A stretch of 64,000 bases of DNA from Microvelia longipes (Eukaryota; Arthropoda; Insecta; Hemiptera; Veliidae), in assembly GCA_018340805.1 (NCBI GenBank), contig JACMZG010001870.1, positions 17,069,363 through 17,133,362 of the forward strand, written 5' to 3'. Below are positions 12,691 through 25,177 of this stretch, in pieces; position 1 is the first letter of the stretch; each line of letters begins with the position of its first letter. The notes under the pieces were generated by a model that worked only from the letters and a program-made list of their open reading frames with translations, was not told the DNA's origin and made no database searches. The position numbers and the translations under genes are program-made.

Positions 12691-13964
12691 GTTTCGAAGA
12701 AAATTTTCGAAATTTTGATACTTTCTGTCACGTGTCTGTCCATCACCTAAATCTCTTGAATTATAACAGCTAGAGACTTGAAATTTGGTGCACATGTATA
12801 ACTTTTTACCCAACAATGGAAAAATACAGCCAGTTATGTTAAATACGCAGTTTGCGATTTATGCGCACAATCGCCAAAAATGAACATTTTTGGAAAACAT
12901 CGATTGGGGTATCAAATTGTAGGTATTGATGAGAAGGTTATAAACATGTGTCGCATTTTTTAATGACGTCATTAACCCGCATTAATGACTCAGCAAAAAT
13001 TTCAAAAATTCATAAAACACACGAAAAATTATCGGATCAAATTAAAATTTAATACGCTTGTAGTCCTATGTAAAACATAAGGTAGGCCAAGTTTCATCTA
13101 GTTATCAGCATTAGTTAAATTTTTATGGAATGACATACATACTTAACTTTAAAAAATTATTAAAAATCAGAAAATTCAGTTGAAATTTGGTATGAAATTA
13201 ACAAGTATACAAAGTTTTTAATTTAAAATAGGAACAGGTTATCTACTTTTTTGTCCGACCACTAAAGTTAAACAGCATCGAGCGTGACTTGGATGAGTGA
13301 CCGTTGGAAATATCGTGAAACCCTATTATTCTTTTATAGGTATCTGAGGACGAGCGAGGCAAAAGGAAAAGTTCCGAGGTACCCCGTACCCGATTTTTTT
13401 TAAATAAAATGGGTTATTAAATTGTAGATATTGATGGGTAGATCACCAATACGTTTAGCACTTTCAAAATGGTGGTCATTATACCCCTTCCACATCTAAA
13501 ACAGGGGCTTGTTCTACCTTTGGGTTATTTTGTCACCCCTCACTTCTCGGAGCAGCTCCGCAGCCCCTCGAGGCTTGGTGGCTGCTTCGCGGCCATCTGG
13601 TTATTGTCCTTCCGTCCAAAAGCCATAAAGAACGACACCCCACTGACGCCTATCACCACTCACCCAATAATAATCAGGTATAGGGTACCTCGGATTTACG
13701 TTTGTACAATTTTATACATTTTCCCAAAAAGCCTCAATAAATAATATTGAATTTTACATAAAACTAAGTAATATTATTTTGAGTTGTACATACTCAAATG
13801 TATTATATACATATTATATACTGTACCTGTGCCTATGTATATAGTTTGTACTTAATTAATAAATTAATTAATAAGAACAAAACATGTGACACCCTCCGCC
13901 ATGATTCTAAATATATCGAGAAGTGCTCTACAGCAAAATTGGTAGAGTACACCAGTACTTTACA

Positions 13965-14805
13965 GTTTTAATTCAATTAAATTAAATTTAAAAATACAAC
14001 AATATAAAATAATACAGTTAATTTTACCACCTATGACGTAACAATCGCAACGTATGACTGGATACAGAACAAAGTAAGATCTATTTAGTCTTCTTTGATA
14101 CAAAACATTTTTCTCTTTACAATTAATTAACTAAATTTAAATAACAATACAGTTAATTTTACCACTATGACGTAACAATCGCAACGTATGACTGGATACA
14201 GAACAAAGTAAGATCTATTTAGTCTTCTTGATACAAAACATTTTTCTTTTTTAATTAACTAAATTTATAAAAAATACAACAATATAAATAACAATACAGT
14301 TAATTTTACCACCTATGACGTAACAATCGCAACGTATGACTGAATACAGAACAAAGTAAGATCTATTTAGTCTTCTTTGATACAAAACATTTTTCTATTT
14401 ACAATTAAATAACTAAATTAAAAAAAAAAAAAACAATAAATAACAATACAGTTAATTTTACCACCTATGACGTAACAATCGCAACGTATGACTGGATACA
14501 GAAGAAAGTAAGATCTATTTAGTCTTCTTTGATACAAAACATTTTTCTCTTTACAATTAATTAACTAAATTTAAAAAAATACAACAATATAAAGAACAAT
14601 ACAGTTAATTTTACCACCTATGACGTAACAATCGCAACGTATGACTGGATACAGAACAAAGTAAGATCTATTTAGTCTTCTTTGATACAAAACATTTTTC
14701 TATTTACAATTAATTAACTAAATTTAAAAAAATACAACAATATAAAGAACAATACAGTTAATTTTACCACCTATGACGTAACAATAGCAACGTATGACTG
14801 GTATG
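13965..14805 (+). repeat. Satellite-like array, six units of about 150 bp
   Basis: CAGTTAATTTTACCACCTAT recurs near 14014, 14149, 14297, 14449, 14602 and 14755, each time followed by ACAATCGCAACGTATGACTG and AGATCTATTTAGTCTTCTT. Units are more alike than those of the short arrays, suggesting recent expansion. Confidence 0.92.
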
Positions 14806-15014
14806 ACGGGGTATCTTGAAATTTTCTATCATTTGGACTCGCTTCGCTCGTCCTCAGAATATGTAGGCTACTCAATACATAGTGTTGAATGTTGAATACC
14901 TTTGAACTTGAAATTACCTCAGAAAACAGAAATTTTTAAAGTTTTAAAAATGTTTCTATTATACATCTGAAACCTTAGATATTTTCTTTTGTTTGGGGTT
15001 AATTTTAGTTTTTT

Positions 15015-15245
15015 TCATAACTGCATCTTGGACCCAGTCAGGTTCTCGTAGGGCATAGATCTACTTCTTCTCGGATCTACAAGCTCGGGAAGGATGCATT
15101 GCATGTAAAATTTGTGCAATTTTGGTAGCATTTCTTGTTCCCAAAAGGTTTGGTTGCATTTTACTTGTAGTAATAAAAAATCTTTAGGTGTCCAAACTCC
15201 GAATAGGCACGTGCTTCTTCTTAGAATGTTGAGCTGTCCCTGTAC
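15015..15245 (-). CDS. Exon 3 of the Mutator-YqaJ gene: C-terminus of the nuclease domain
   Basis: This exon of 76 codons plus a TGA stop starts VQGQLNILRRS right after TTTTGCAG. Joined in phase 0 to the ...YYYQ end of exon 2, it completes the Q-x-Q-G-Q helix typical of YqaJ nucleases. It continues with FWEQEMLPKLHKFY and LPELVDPR, the usual tail of animal YqaJ-domain proteins. Confidence 0.78.
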   Translation of the reverse strand, partial: VQGQLNILRRSTCLFGVWTPKDFLLLQVKCNQTFWEQEMLPKLHKFYMQCILPELVDPRRSRSMPYENLTGSKMQL

Positions 15246-18200
15246 CTGCAAAAGTATGTGTTTGTAAAATCATTATAATTTTTGGTTTTGTTTGTAAATC
15301 ATCAAGTGTTTTTGTATTGGAGATAGACCTGAGATACACCTTTTACTGTCACATATTAAAAATAAGATATGTTACGATGCTTTGTTAAATTTTAAATAAT
15401 CTGTACAAGGAAGTTATCGTTTTTAGGAGTTGATTGAATGTTAGAAAGAAGTCTCACCTACTAGGAAAAGTAGGTATATAGGAAAAGTATTGTATCTACA
15501 CTAAAAGTCCAAAACCGAGATTTCACCGGAATCTCGAAAAAAAGAAGCTGTCTGGTGTGTGTGTATCCGTATGTGTCTGTATCACGCATAACTCCCGTTG
15601 TGTTTATGCTGAAGGATTGAAACTTGGTAGAAAAATCAGTTCTTTTATTATTTAACAAAATACCCTTATAGCGAAGTTTAGACGAAAATTATTTTAATGG
15701 AAGGGGGGGGGGGGGTATATATTTTAAATGGATGAAAATTAACTGAAAACGGGCGCTTTTTGCTGAAGTTGTTTCAGTAAATAATGGTTAGTTTAATATT
15801 AATATATATGTACTCGTTATGTTTCTTTCTTACCTGGTAATAATAATTATGTTTCTCGTTGAATGTTTTGTCTCTATTTAAAAATTTAATTTTCTTAGCT
15901 TCTATGCCTTCCTCGATTGTAAGATTGCTGCATGAAGAAGGACATTTAACTTCAATTAAAATATCACTTCCTACAAGTCCATCTGGTGTAGCAGCAAGGA
16001 ATGGATGATCAGGGTCTACCCGTAAGCCACACTCTTCAATGGTATACTTTGTTGCCTCCTCTATTGCCTGCAGGGCATCTTTCTCGTGACACCTCCCATA
16101 CTCCAGCTGCTTCAATGGTAGAGACTCGTCGTAAAGAAGCCGCGACACCAATTTCGCCGTTTTCGTCGTTGCTCGCAAATGACATATCTCTCCGAAATTC
16201 GACGCAGTTAATCGTTTTCGACGCTCTTCTCTCCAAAAAAACCCTTTTTCAAACCTCGTTTTTTTTTCTACGTCATTAAGGTTATTACTTAAACTCAAAA
16301 TAAAGTTATCAGAAGCCTGATTAAAATCTTGCAAATCCATATCTGGCTTGTTAGCATTAGGACCATATGCCTCATCTGGCCCAAAGATCAGCTTCCTTTT
16401 TGCAGGCCTTGAAGTAAACGGTTTCTGTCTTTGCCTATTTCTTTCTCTCTTCGATTCCTTCCTCTTTTCTAGCTTCTTTACCAAACTTCCCGGGCTCGAA
16501 TGATACATGCTCTTGTGCAGTGTAGTATGAAGATGCTTTGTGTTATGCTGAATAGCAGCAGCGTAGCAGCGTCGGTGATATGATCCTCTTTTTGCAAAAT
16601 TAATCCTCTTACCGCCTATTGTTTTGGCTATGATTGAGTTAAATTGTTCCACACAATTGCTGGTTAAGTTCTGAAGAAGGCTGTAGCTGTGGATAGCCAA
16701 ATCATTTACCACCTGCATAATTTTAGCCCACAACCCATCGTTCTTCATCGTGGGGACCAAATTAACTTCACCCTCCTTGACCCCCTTACAAAAGTAAGAA
16801 GCACAGTTGCTATGCTGTCCAAAGCAGTGGTAAGGATTGTTTTCAACATCCTTCTTTAATAATTTAATTTTGTCCTCCATGGACACCTTCATATTGCCCC
16901 GAAAATATATTGCTTTCTTAACTCCTGTCCTCATTTTAAGAATTTTAGAGTCCTCTATCTTTTTTCGAAGAAAGTTGCTACCGCAGTCTTTATTTTTTTT
17001 AGCTGCCTCAGCTTATTACAGAAATTACGAAGAAGATGGTTGACGCATTCGACCTTTTCTACCGTCGTATCTGCATAGGGCCGGTCTTTGCGTAATTTCG
17101 TGTACGTGCTGCAGTCTCCATCTCCAATTAACTTATTATATTTGACTCCATACATCTCCAAACTTAGCTGGAAGCCTTCAAAAACTCCTTGGCTCTCCAT
17201 TTTGGTAGAGCTTTCCTCTTCTGGCCAATTTTTAAAGCAAGTATGCTCTGGAGGGCTCTCTTTTTTGGCTGCTTTGGCTATGTCACATACAAAACAGTAC
17301 TTATTTTTTACGCTTAGGAACAAAACCTTTTTGGTTCTGTAACCTATAATAGCCGCCTGAAACATAAGAAAAAAAAAATATAGGTATTTTTTCATTGTAT
17401 ATTTTACCTTTACACGAGTGCAACTATTAATTTCTATTCTTTGAAAATCAAGAAACATAAATCATATATGTACTATCTGGGGACATGGTAGGGCCTCCGC
17501 CAAGCCTAATATGTGATAAATGTTAATATAATAAGTCGAACAATATTTCAGAAAAAAATTAATTGCAGAAGATTTCAATGACTCGTTAAACAGGGTCAAT
17601 GATGTCCAATGACCTGGTTTTCTATTGGGTTCTTACTCTTAGAGGCTGATTTTTGTACTAAGTGTATCTTCATGTACCCATTTTGTGGCGTTAAATCGAA
17701 TGACACCGGTTTCAAGTATATACGACCATTTTAAGTTACCGGAAACCAGCCAAATCTTGTAAACACGCTATTTTCAGCGTGTTAATATTAATTCGAAGGA
17801 ATTAATATTTTTTATGAAACTTAGTGCAAACATCAACCTCATACAGTCTCTAGAACATGAACCCTATTGAAAACTAGTATGTTGTGACGTCATTAACCCA
17901 GTAAATAGCGTTGTCTAATAACACATTAAATATTTTGATAAAAAAATTGTTTTTCTTTACGTTTTTTGGTGTTCCCAGTTCCTAATTGAACCCAGTTTTA
18001 AGTTGATACAACCACTAAATGTTATTAAAAACTTTAAATATGACTAAACAAGAAGATTCAGGTCTTCCGGTGGTGACCGCGTTAATGTAGATGACGCGCG
18101 TGGTCTTCCGGTCACCACCGGAAGACCTAAATCTTCATGACAATAACCGCGGAAGCCTACGCAGTTTATTATGACTAAACAATTTTTATAATGTTAAAAA

Positions 18201-19128
18201 ACTGAGTAAATTTATATCTACATAATAACACTGACGCAGTTTGCAAGGAAATTCGCATGACTTGCGCACCTCCGCGCCAGTGTATTTGCATATAGTGTAA
18301 ATGTAATTTTAAGAAATTAATATACTTACAATGCTAAATTATGAATTATTTTATACTTACAACACCAGAAGAAGAGGAGTAATTGTTTCCATATGACCGT
18401 TTTGCCCATGAACCATCAGCAGCAACTGGTAACAGAGGTATACCATTTGGATCAATATCACCGAGCTCACGTGCGATTTTTGCTTCCTCTGCTGCTGCTT
18501 CAGCCATAACTTCCAAGGCAGTTCGCTCTATAACTTCCCCTAAGCGATTTTCAATTTCAATGTATTGTCTGCTGTTCAGTGATGGTATGTTAAGTACACT
18601 GAAAACTTCCTCCAGTTGGGAATGGCCCCCTCCTGTAGCCATGATACCTTGCACAGCAGCTGTATTTACACTTAATGTATTTTGGCTCTCGTCCTCAGTG
18701 CTAATGCACCTCTCAATGCCACACACTCGGCATTGGAACACAATTCTAGAAAAGAATCCTATTTTTTCCTCTTTGATAGGTTCCATGTCTTTGAAGGAAC
18801 AATCAAAGAGACTATGGTGGTCATCAATAGTTTTTATTTGTGACATAAAGTAGGCTATATTTACAATCCTTCTTCCCTTTAACTCAAATTTTGTTGCATG
18901 ATGCTGGTCACTTTCAACAATTAATTCAGGCATAGCCTCTATTCCTTGTTTGTCAACCTCCATGTCACCTGAATTTTGTACATGGCCATCTATGCAACCT
19001 GAACCCGAGGCAGGAAGCTCTTCATGGGCAACTGGTTCTTGGGCTTTTTGGCGCCTTTGAAATCTTGATGAAATTGTTTTTTTAATCTTGGACGGAAACA
19101 CCCTGCCACGTTTGTTAACACGACCCAT
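15015..19128 (-). CDS. Mutator-like transposase / YqaJ nuclease fusion protein, 3 exons, one frameshift
   Basis: The gene runs right to left. Exon 1 is 19128-18361, exon 2 17356-15834 and exon 3 15245-15015. Introns are 1004 and 588 bp, with GTAAGT/CAG and GTAAGA/CAG borders and phase 0 joins. The predicted protein is about 840 residues. The N-terminal half matches the Mutator-like transposase domain of animal genomes: GRRIVNIAYF, a Cys pair FQCRVCGIERC, GIMATGGGH, then three candidate catalytic acids in VAADGSWAKR, LIGDGDCSTY and NCVEQFN. The C-terminal part matches YqaJ/lambda-exonuclease-type PD-(D/E)XK nucleases: TASNFGEI, EYGRCHEKDA, ATPDG, IEVKCP, YYYQ then VQGQL, and a closing LPELVDPR. 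The start ATG at 19128 (MGRVNKRG) is preferred over one five codons upstream because the basic GRVNKRG start is family-like. Exon 2 length is not a multiple of 3, and the frame changes at a T8 run (16993-17000). It could be a mobile element or a domesticated gene. Confidence 0.8.
15834..17356 (-). CDS. Exon 2 of the Mutator-YqaJ gene: rest of the DDE domain and most of the YqaJ fold
   Basis: The exon opens AAIIGYRTKKVLFLSVKN after the acceptor TTATGTTTCAG and ends HNYYYQ before the donor GTAAGA. The first part (to about 17000) and the second part (from about 16990) are in different frames. One missing A in the coding-strand A8 run would restore a single frame, and the exon length (1523 nt) fits that. 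A Lys/Arg-rich linker (KRKESKRERNRQRQKP) separates the DDE part from the nuclease part. Confidence 0.75.
18058..18170. repeat. GC-rich hairpin repeat in an intron of the Mutator-YqaJ gene
   Basis: AGGTCTTCCGGTGGTGACCG and CGGTCACCACCGGAAGACCT are inverted around ATGACGCGCG. The same block, followed by GCGGTTATTGTCATGAAGAT in inverse order, occurs at 1390-1460. Confidence 0.75.
18361..19128 (-). CDS. Exon 1 of the Mutator-YqaJ gene: basic N-terminus and first catalytic block
   Basis: This exon has 768 nt, exactly 256 codons. It has a basic start (GRVNKRGRVFPSKIKK) that may be a nuclear localisation signal, then an acidic linker. The conserved Mutator-like domain begins at about residue 80 (KFELKGRRIVNIAYF) and includes a CxxC pair and the first candidate catalytic Asp in VAADGSW near residue 240. 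It ends GGTGTT|GTAAGT, in phase 0. Confidence 0.8.
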
Positions 19129-19149
19129 GACAAAAAGGAACACCGAAAA

Positions 19150-20630
19150 TACTCCAATAAATAATTAAATATACCTACCAACTGTAGTTTTAGATACAAA
19201 AGCAAAGTTGACAAAAAGAGCACTTATAACACAAAAAATAAATTATTAAACAATATTTAATTGAAAATAAATTACAATGAACGGAAAAGAATAAAAAACC
19301 AATATGTATATATAAAACAAATTCCTTGAAAAGGAAGAATAATTAACTAGTAAAATAAATCAAATAACAGTATTATTAACAAAAAATTATAAATTTAAAA
19401 ATAACAACAAAAGTAATCAAATAAATTTTACCTGCATAATATAAATAATCTTGAATTTAGAAATAATAAATAAATAATGTAAATTAATAAATTAATGATA
19501 CAAAGAAATAAATTATAAAAAGTAATATAAAAATAATAATATAAAATAAATACAATAATATAAAAATTAATTAATACAAATTTAATTAATATAAAAATTA
19601 TAAAATGATAGTGATAAAATAACAAATAATAGGGACAAAATAAAATAGAGCGTACTAATGAAGTAAACAGGGTAATAAAATAGTAAAGAGTATTTTTGGG
19701 ATGATATCGCAAAAAACGCAAGGAAGACCGACCTAAACAAGTGTTAGCGAGGGACTAAACCCATGCGGTAATTAGGCAGATTATAGGTTTATTGTAAATA
19801 AAAAAAGTAGTTCACTATTGGACCAACAGAGCAATATCAATATTTTTTTATAATAATCAAAACGAGATGCCACTGTTGTACACTTTCAGCAAAGGCCTAA
19901 GCCAAAACTACCTTCCATCTCCAATCCCTTTGTTATCCTTTTTATCAATAAATAAAAACTCGCATTCACTATAACCCTTGTTTTTTTTTAATTGAAAGTG
20001 ATTTGAAATTTTGCTTTTTGCCCCATATTACCTATGCATGGGGTTTTTACTACAAAATGTTTAATAAATTTTGGATTGATTAATCCAAAATTAATCAATC
20101 CTGTCTTGTCATATCAGACAAGACAACAGTCTGATTATTATAGGAATCAGACGATAATAGTTATTTATGAAACCAGGCAGTTTTCATAAATAACTATTAT
20201 CGTATCATTAATTTATGTCTATACCTACATTATTATTCCTTATTTTTAGTTCTAGTGTATTTATACATTCTTTACAACAACTTCCTATAATAATCAGACT
20301 GTTCGTTGTCTTGTCCATGCAGTTTTGCCCCAGAGCCAAAGGCGAGGGTAATTTGATTTAGAAATTACCTGCAGAGGCAGGTAATTTCTTATCTTTATCA
20401 GGTAATTACATCTGCCAAATTTTGACATTTTACTGCTAAAAAAATAAATAACAGAAAGAATAATTTATTATTTATGGTTATTTATTTTAAAAAATACCTA
20501 CGAATACCTAAAAAAAAAATACCATTACTGAATACCTCATAAGCGTAATTTTTCTTAAAATCAAAAAGATACCGCTAAAATATTTTGGTTTCATTAAAAA
20601 ATCTAGCAAAACCAAAATCTGTGGTGGGTG
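19150..20630. other. AT-rich region upstream of the Mutator-YqaJ gene
   Basis: It is extremely AT-rich to 19720. Any promoter of the minus-strand gene would lie here, but I cannot single out a TATA or initiator site. The stem-loop cluster at 20080 is annotated separately. Confidence 0.5.
20080..20400. repeat. Cluster of adjacent short stem-loops
   Basis: Five perfect or near-perfect hairpins: GGATTGATTAAT/ATTAATCAATCC, TGTCTTGTC/GACAAGACA, GTCTGATT/AATCAGAC, a 24-bp stem ending CTATTATCG, and GAAATTACCTGC/GCAGGTAATTTC. A second block at 20284-20320 also pairs back to the second and third hairpins. Confidence 0.75.
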
Positions 20631-22244
20631 GGAGACAGGAAGTAAAAAAATTCTGGCGCGGTGGTCCGCATGTCGGGCGAATTTCCTTTGGATGCGAGCA
20701 CTCAAACCCAGAGTACCTGGGTTCAAATCCTAGTAGGGACAATAATTTTTTATCGTTTTTTTTTTACCTTTTACATCTAGAAATAATTCTGGCGCGGTGG
20801 TCCGCATGTCGGGCGAATTTCCTTTGGATGCGTGTTTCCGTGCTTTTTACATTATATAAGTTTACAACTACTAAATAAATAATTCCGCGCGGTGGTCCGC
20901 TGTCGGGCGAATTTCATTTAGAATGCGTGTTTTCGTGCTAAACAACCCATTTCTTGCTTATGCAAGAACCATGCCCATAGCGTGGTTCCGGTTCATGCTT
21001 TAGAACCTAAGCAGTTACTTAATTGTCAAGCACTGCTCGTAACTCATTTTGTCTGTATTTTGCAAAGGAAATGCGCATAATCATCCAGTTGTTGTACAAA
21101 ACTATGCCTCTAAAATTAGAAGTACGCACTATTATTTGCACTAGTTTAAAGCTTAGTTACTTATATTTAAGCTTAGTCAGTTATCTTTAAAGGTTTTAGC
21201 GCATTTCCTTTGGAAAATACAGACAAAATGAGTTACGAGCAGTGCTTGACAATTAAGTAACTGCTTAGGTTCTAAAGCATGAACCGGAACTAGGGGCATG
21301 GTTCTTGCATAAGCAAGAAATGGGTTGTTTAGCACGGAAACACGCATTCTAAATTAAATTCGTCCGACAGCGGACCCCGCGCCAGAATTATTTTTAGTTG
21401 TAAACTTATATTAGGTAAAAAAACGATAAAAAATTATTGTCCCTACTAGGATTTGAACCCAGGTACTCTGGGTTTGAGTGCTCGCATCCAAAGGAAATTC
21501 GCCCGACATGCGGACCACCGCGCCAGAATTATTTTCTAGTTGTAAACTTATATTAAGTAAAAAAAAAAACGATACAAAATTATCGACCCTTCCAGGATGT
21601 GAACCCAGGTACTCTGAGTTTGAGTGGTCGTATTGACTCCGGACCACTGCCATTCAACTCAGAGGCCCAAAGAACATTGAAAACGACACCCTACTCGAAA
21701 TATATTTTTCAACGGCGTAATTTTGGTTTTCTAAAATTTTTGTGGTTTTTTCGAATTTTGGTCACTTAGAGAGGTCGTATCAACTTCGGACCGGTTTCAT
21801 TCAATTCAGCGCCCTAAATACATAGAAAACGACACCTACTCGAAATTTATTTTTTATCGACCTAAATTTTGGTTTTTGGTAATTTACAATGGTTTTTTGG
21901 ACTTTTTGGTCACTTAGAGTGGTCGTATCGACTTCGGACCGGTTTCATTTGATTCAGCGCTCGAAAATACATAGAAAACGACACCCTACTCGAAATTTAT
22001 TTTTTATCGGCCTACATTTTGGTTTTCGGTAATTTACAATGGTTTTTTCGACTTTTTGGTCACTTAGAATGGTCTTATCGACTTCGGACCGGTATTATTT
22101 GATTCAGCGTCTCAAAAACATAAATATTGACCTTTTCGCGGCAAAAAAAAATTAACCCTGAATTTTGCCGATTTTTTTGAAAATTTCGCTGACTCATCAA
22201 ACCGGTTAATGACGTCACAAAAGCATACATACATACAAACATAC

Positions 22245-22254
22245 ATACATATAT

Positions 22255-22323
<69 letters not shown>

Positions 22324-22330
22324 TATATAA
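22245..22330. repeat. (TA)n microsatellite inside composite repeat copy A
   Basis: TA run following CATACATACATA units. Confidence 0.9.
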
Positions 22331-22539
22331 TAAAAAAAACATAAATATTGACCTTTTTTCGCGGCAAAAAATATTAACCCTGAATTTTGCGGATTTTTTG
22401 GAAATTTCGCTGACTCAGTATTAATGACGTCACAAAAACCTGGTTTTCAATAGGGTTCGTGTCCACCCGAAGGTTGAAAGTTTGGTTAAAAAATATTAAT
22501 CCGTTCGAAAGATAGAGTGTTTAGAAGAAAGTGTCTAGA

Positions 22540-22770
<231 letters not shown>

Positions 22771-22894
22771 TCTCGCGAAACGTATTTTTTCGTCATTAGG
22801 GACCTCTGAAACGGATTTGTGTCGTGGTCCGAGGTTCGAATTCCGCCATGACGCCTATCCCATTAGCCGAATTTCCAAAGGAAATTCGTAAAAC

Positions 22895-25160
22895 AACGGA
22901 AAAAAAATATACACGATGCTTCTCTTACATCTCATGGTTTTACAATAAATTATTATCCTTATTATTATAAATATATTATATTTTATAATAATATAATTTA
23001 TTATAATTATAATTTTAGTGATAATTATAATTTTAATTATTATAATTTTTAATGAGTTTTATAATTATTTTCATTATTATGTCGTAGTAACTCAATTAAC
23101 GTTAGACATTTGTAGCGCTGAATTTTGGTTTAGGATGTAAAATTATTTCATACGACATCCATGTTACCTTTATGTCTGAGGTATTATGTCTATCATTAAC
23201 AAAAAACTATTCGCATTAAACTATTATATTTTTTAATATTTTTTTATTAGAGGCTACTGTCTAATCAATGTTGAAGAATTTAACTTAAAATTTACATTAG
23301 TTTAAAAGTTAATGATATACATATATAATTTTCAAGTTTCACTTGATGTAGTATATGTTACAATGTTACGTAAAAAGATAGAGGGACGGTTGTAGAACAT
23401 TCCCTCTTGAATGCTAGTGGAAGACTGACTCGATGACATGCACGCTAGGCCGATTCCCCCTCTCTGTACGGGATAGCCTTAATATGTTATGTTCACATAA
23501 CATATTATGATCCTCTATAAAAAGTTCACCTTGACTCTCCCTCAACTAATAAAGAAAGGGTGGGATAGGAAATTTAAGAATCTAAAAGGGAGCAACGAGT
23601 GACAAGGGTAAAAAGGTTGAGAATTACTGATCTACACAATGTAAAGAGTACTAATAAATAGGATAGTAATTAAACAGGAATAACATCAGCAAGTAAGCAC
23701 ACAATACCAGCAAGCCTTGCTTACTGATATAAATGCAGTATGTTTCAAGCTAAATATAAAAAAATAACGGTTAATAATTACAGTTTTAACTTTTAATGGC
23801 TTTGACCATTTACCTCAAATAGTCCAAAAGCCATAACAAAATCATGGCCGTCCACTCCAGGTTTGACCCTCTAGACGAAAACTTATTTTTGTTTCCAGAT
23901 AATAAATCAAGTGGTCTTCTATTTCGGTAATTGGGGATTTTAGCTCCTTTAAAATTCGGAAAATTGCTCTGCATTCAGTTTTAGCGCTATACATGTTTCT
24001 AATAACCATTTTTTCAATGTTTCGGCCTAAGAGCGAAACTGAATTTGGGGCGAAACTATTTTATGAACTTTAATAGGGCCTCAAACTAAATGTTCTCTTA
24101 TCTAAAATGAAGTAAAATAAATTGATATAGTGAGTCAAAACTTTGGTGCTTGACAGTCACTTTTATTGCGTCAAGCTATTGGACTATTTAAGAACTACAT
24201 AAACCATAGTCCATTGACGACCCTGTTTCAAATTGAGGAAAATAACTTGTCATATTTTGTCCATTTTTCCACTCAATAATTTTATTATTTTATAAATTAT
24301 ACATTAAAGCTTAAGCATCACTCTAATTCTTGTAACAATCATATATTTTGTTGCATTAATCAATGAAATTTGTCAAAAAAAAAGCATAACATAGATTTTA
24401 GATGTATATTTTTCAAGTGCACTTAAATTATAATTGATCAATTAGCTTACTAAATGCAAAATCCCTCTGATTAAAGCTTGTTACCGCTTACAAATCGAAT
24501 TAAGTCTCGCTTGTATTGTTTAATGCTTTGTTCGTTTAATTAGATTGCAGAAATATGGCTTTACTAATTAAGCATCAAGATGTGTTGTAGAGTTTAAATA
24601 TACTGAGATATGTTTGTAGTTAAGTATATTAGTTGAAATATAATGAATGAGATATAAGTATATTATTAGCAGCATTATTTATTGGGCGGCAAAGTGGCAT
24701 TTATTGCTGCGGAAATGTATTGTTATTTTATTCTTTCTGAGCTTATTGTTGCTCTAAGCTGAATGTTGCAGGCAATTTTATTTTATTAGAAGCAAATATT
24801 TATAAAAATGTTTGAGATTGTATTAATATTTTCTTTTCTTTGTTGTTCGTTTCGAAATTCTCTTCTTAGTCTTCCAACACTATTTATGCTGCGGCCACTA
24901 TCAATATTTGTATTTGAGTTGTATTTGGTAATTATATTTATTTATTTGTTTATTGACGAGCGACAGCGATTTAAAATAACAAAGCAATAAAATCATTTTA
25001 CCACCAAGTATGATGTACTATTATTTTGATAGTGCACTAATTCGCACTATTCATACTGAATTTCAATTAAACAATTCGGTACCGGAAAAATGAATTACGA
25101 CTTATTGTTATAAGAATTAGGCAAATGGTGTTTAAATCAAACAAGTTACTACTTTCATTC
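22895..25160. other. Intronic sequence without recognised features
   Basis: I see no exon with both splice sites and no clear repeat structure. A 60-codon open frame near 24808 is hydrophobic but has no supporting context. Confidence 0.5.
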
Positions 25161-25177
25161 TCTTTATCTTCTTAGAT

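Noticed and set aside
13965..14805. Possible CRISPR array
   Set aside because: This is a continuous tandem repeat with unit-long similarity and no unique spacers, in a eukaryotic genome.
16001..16279. Plus-strand open frames opposite the Mutator-YqaJ exon
   Set aside because: They are shadows of the minus-strand coding sequence. The minus frame carries the recognisable motifs.
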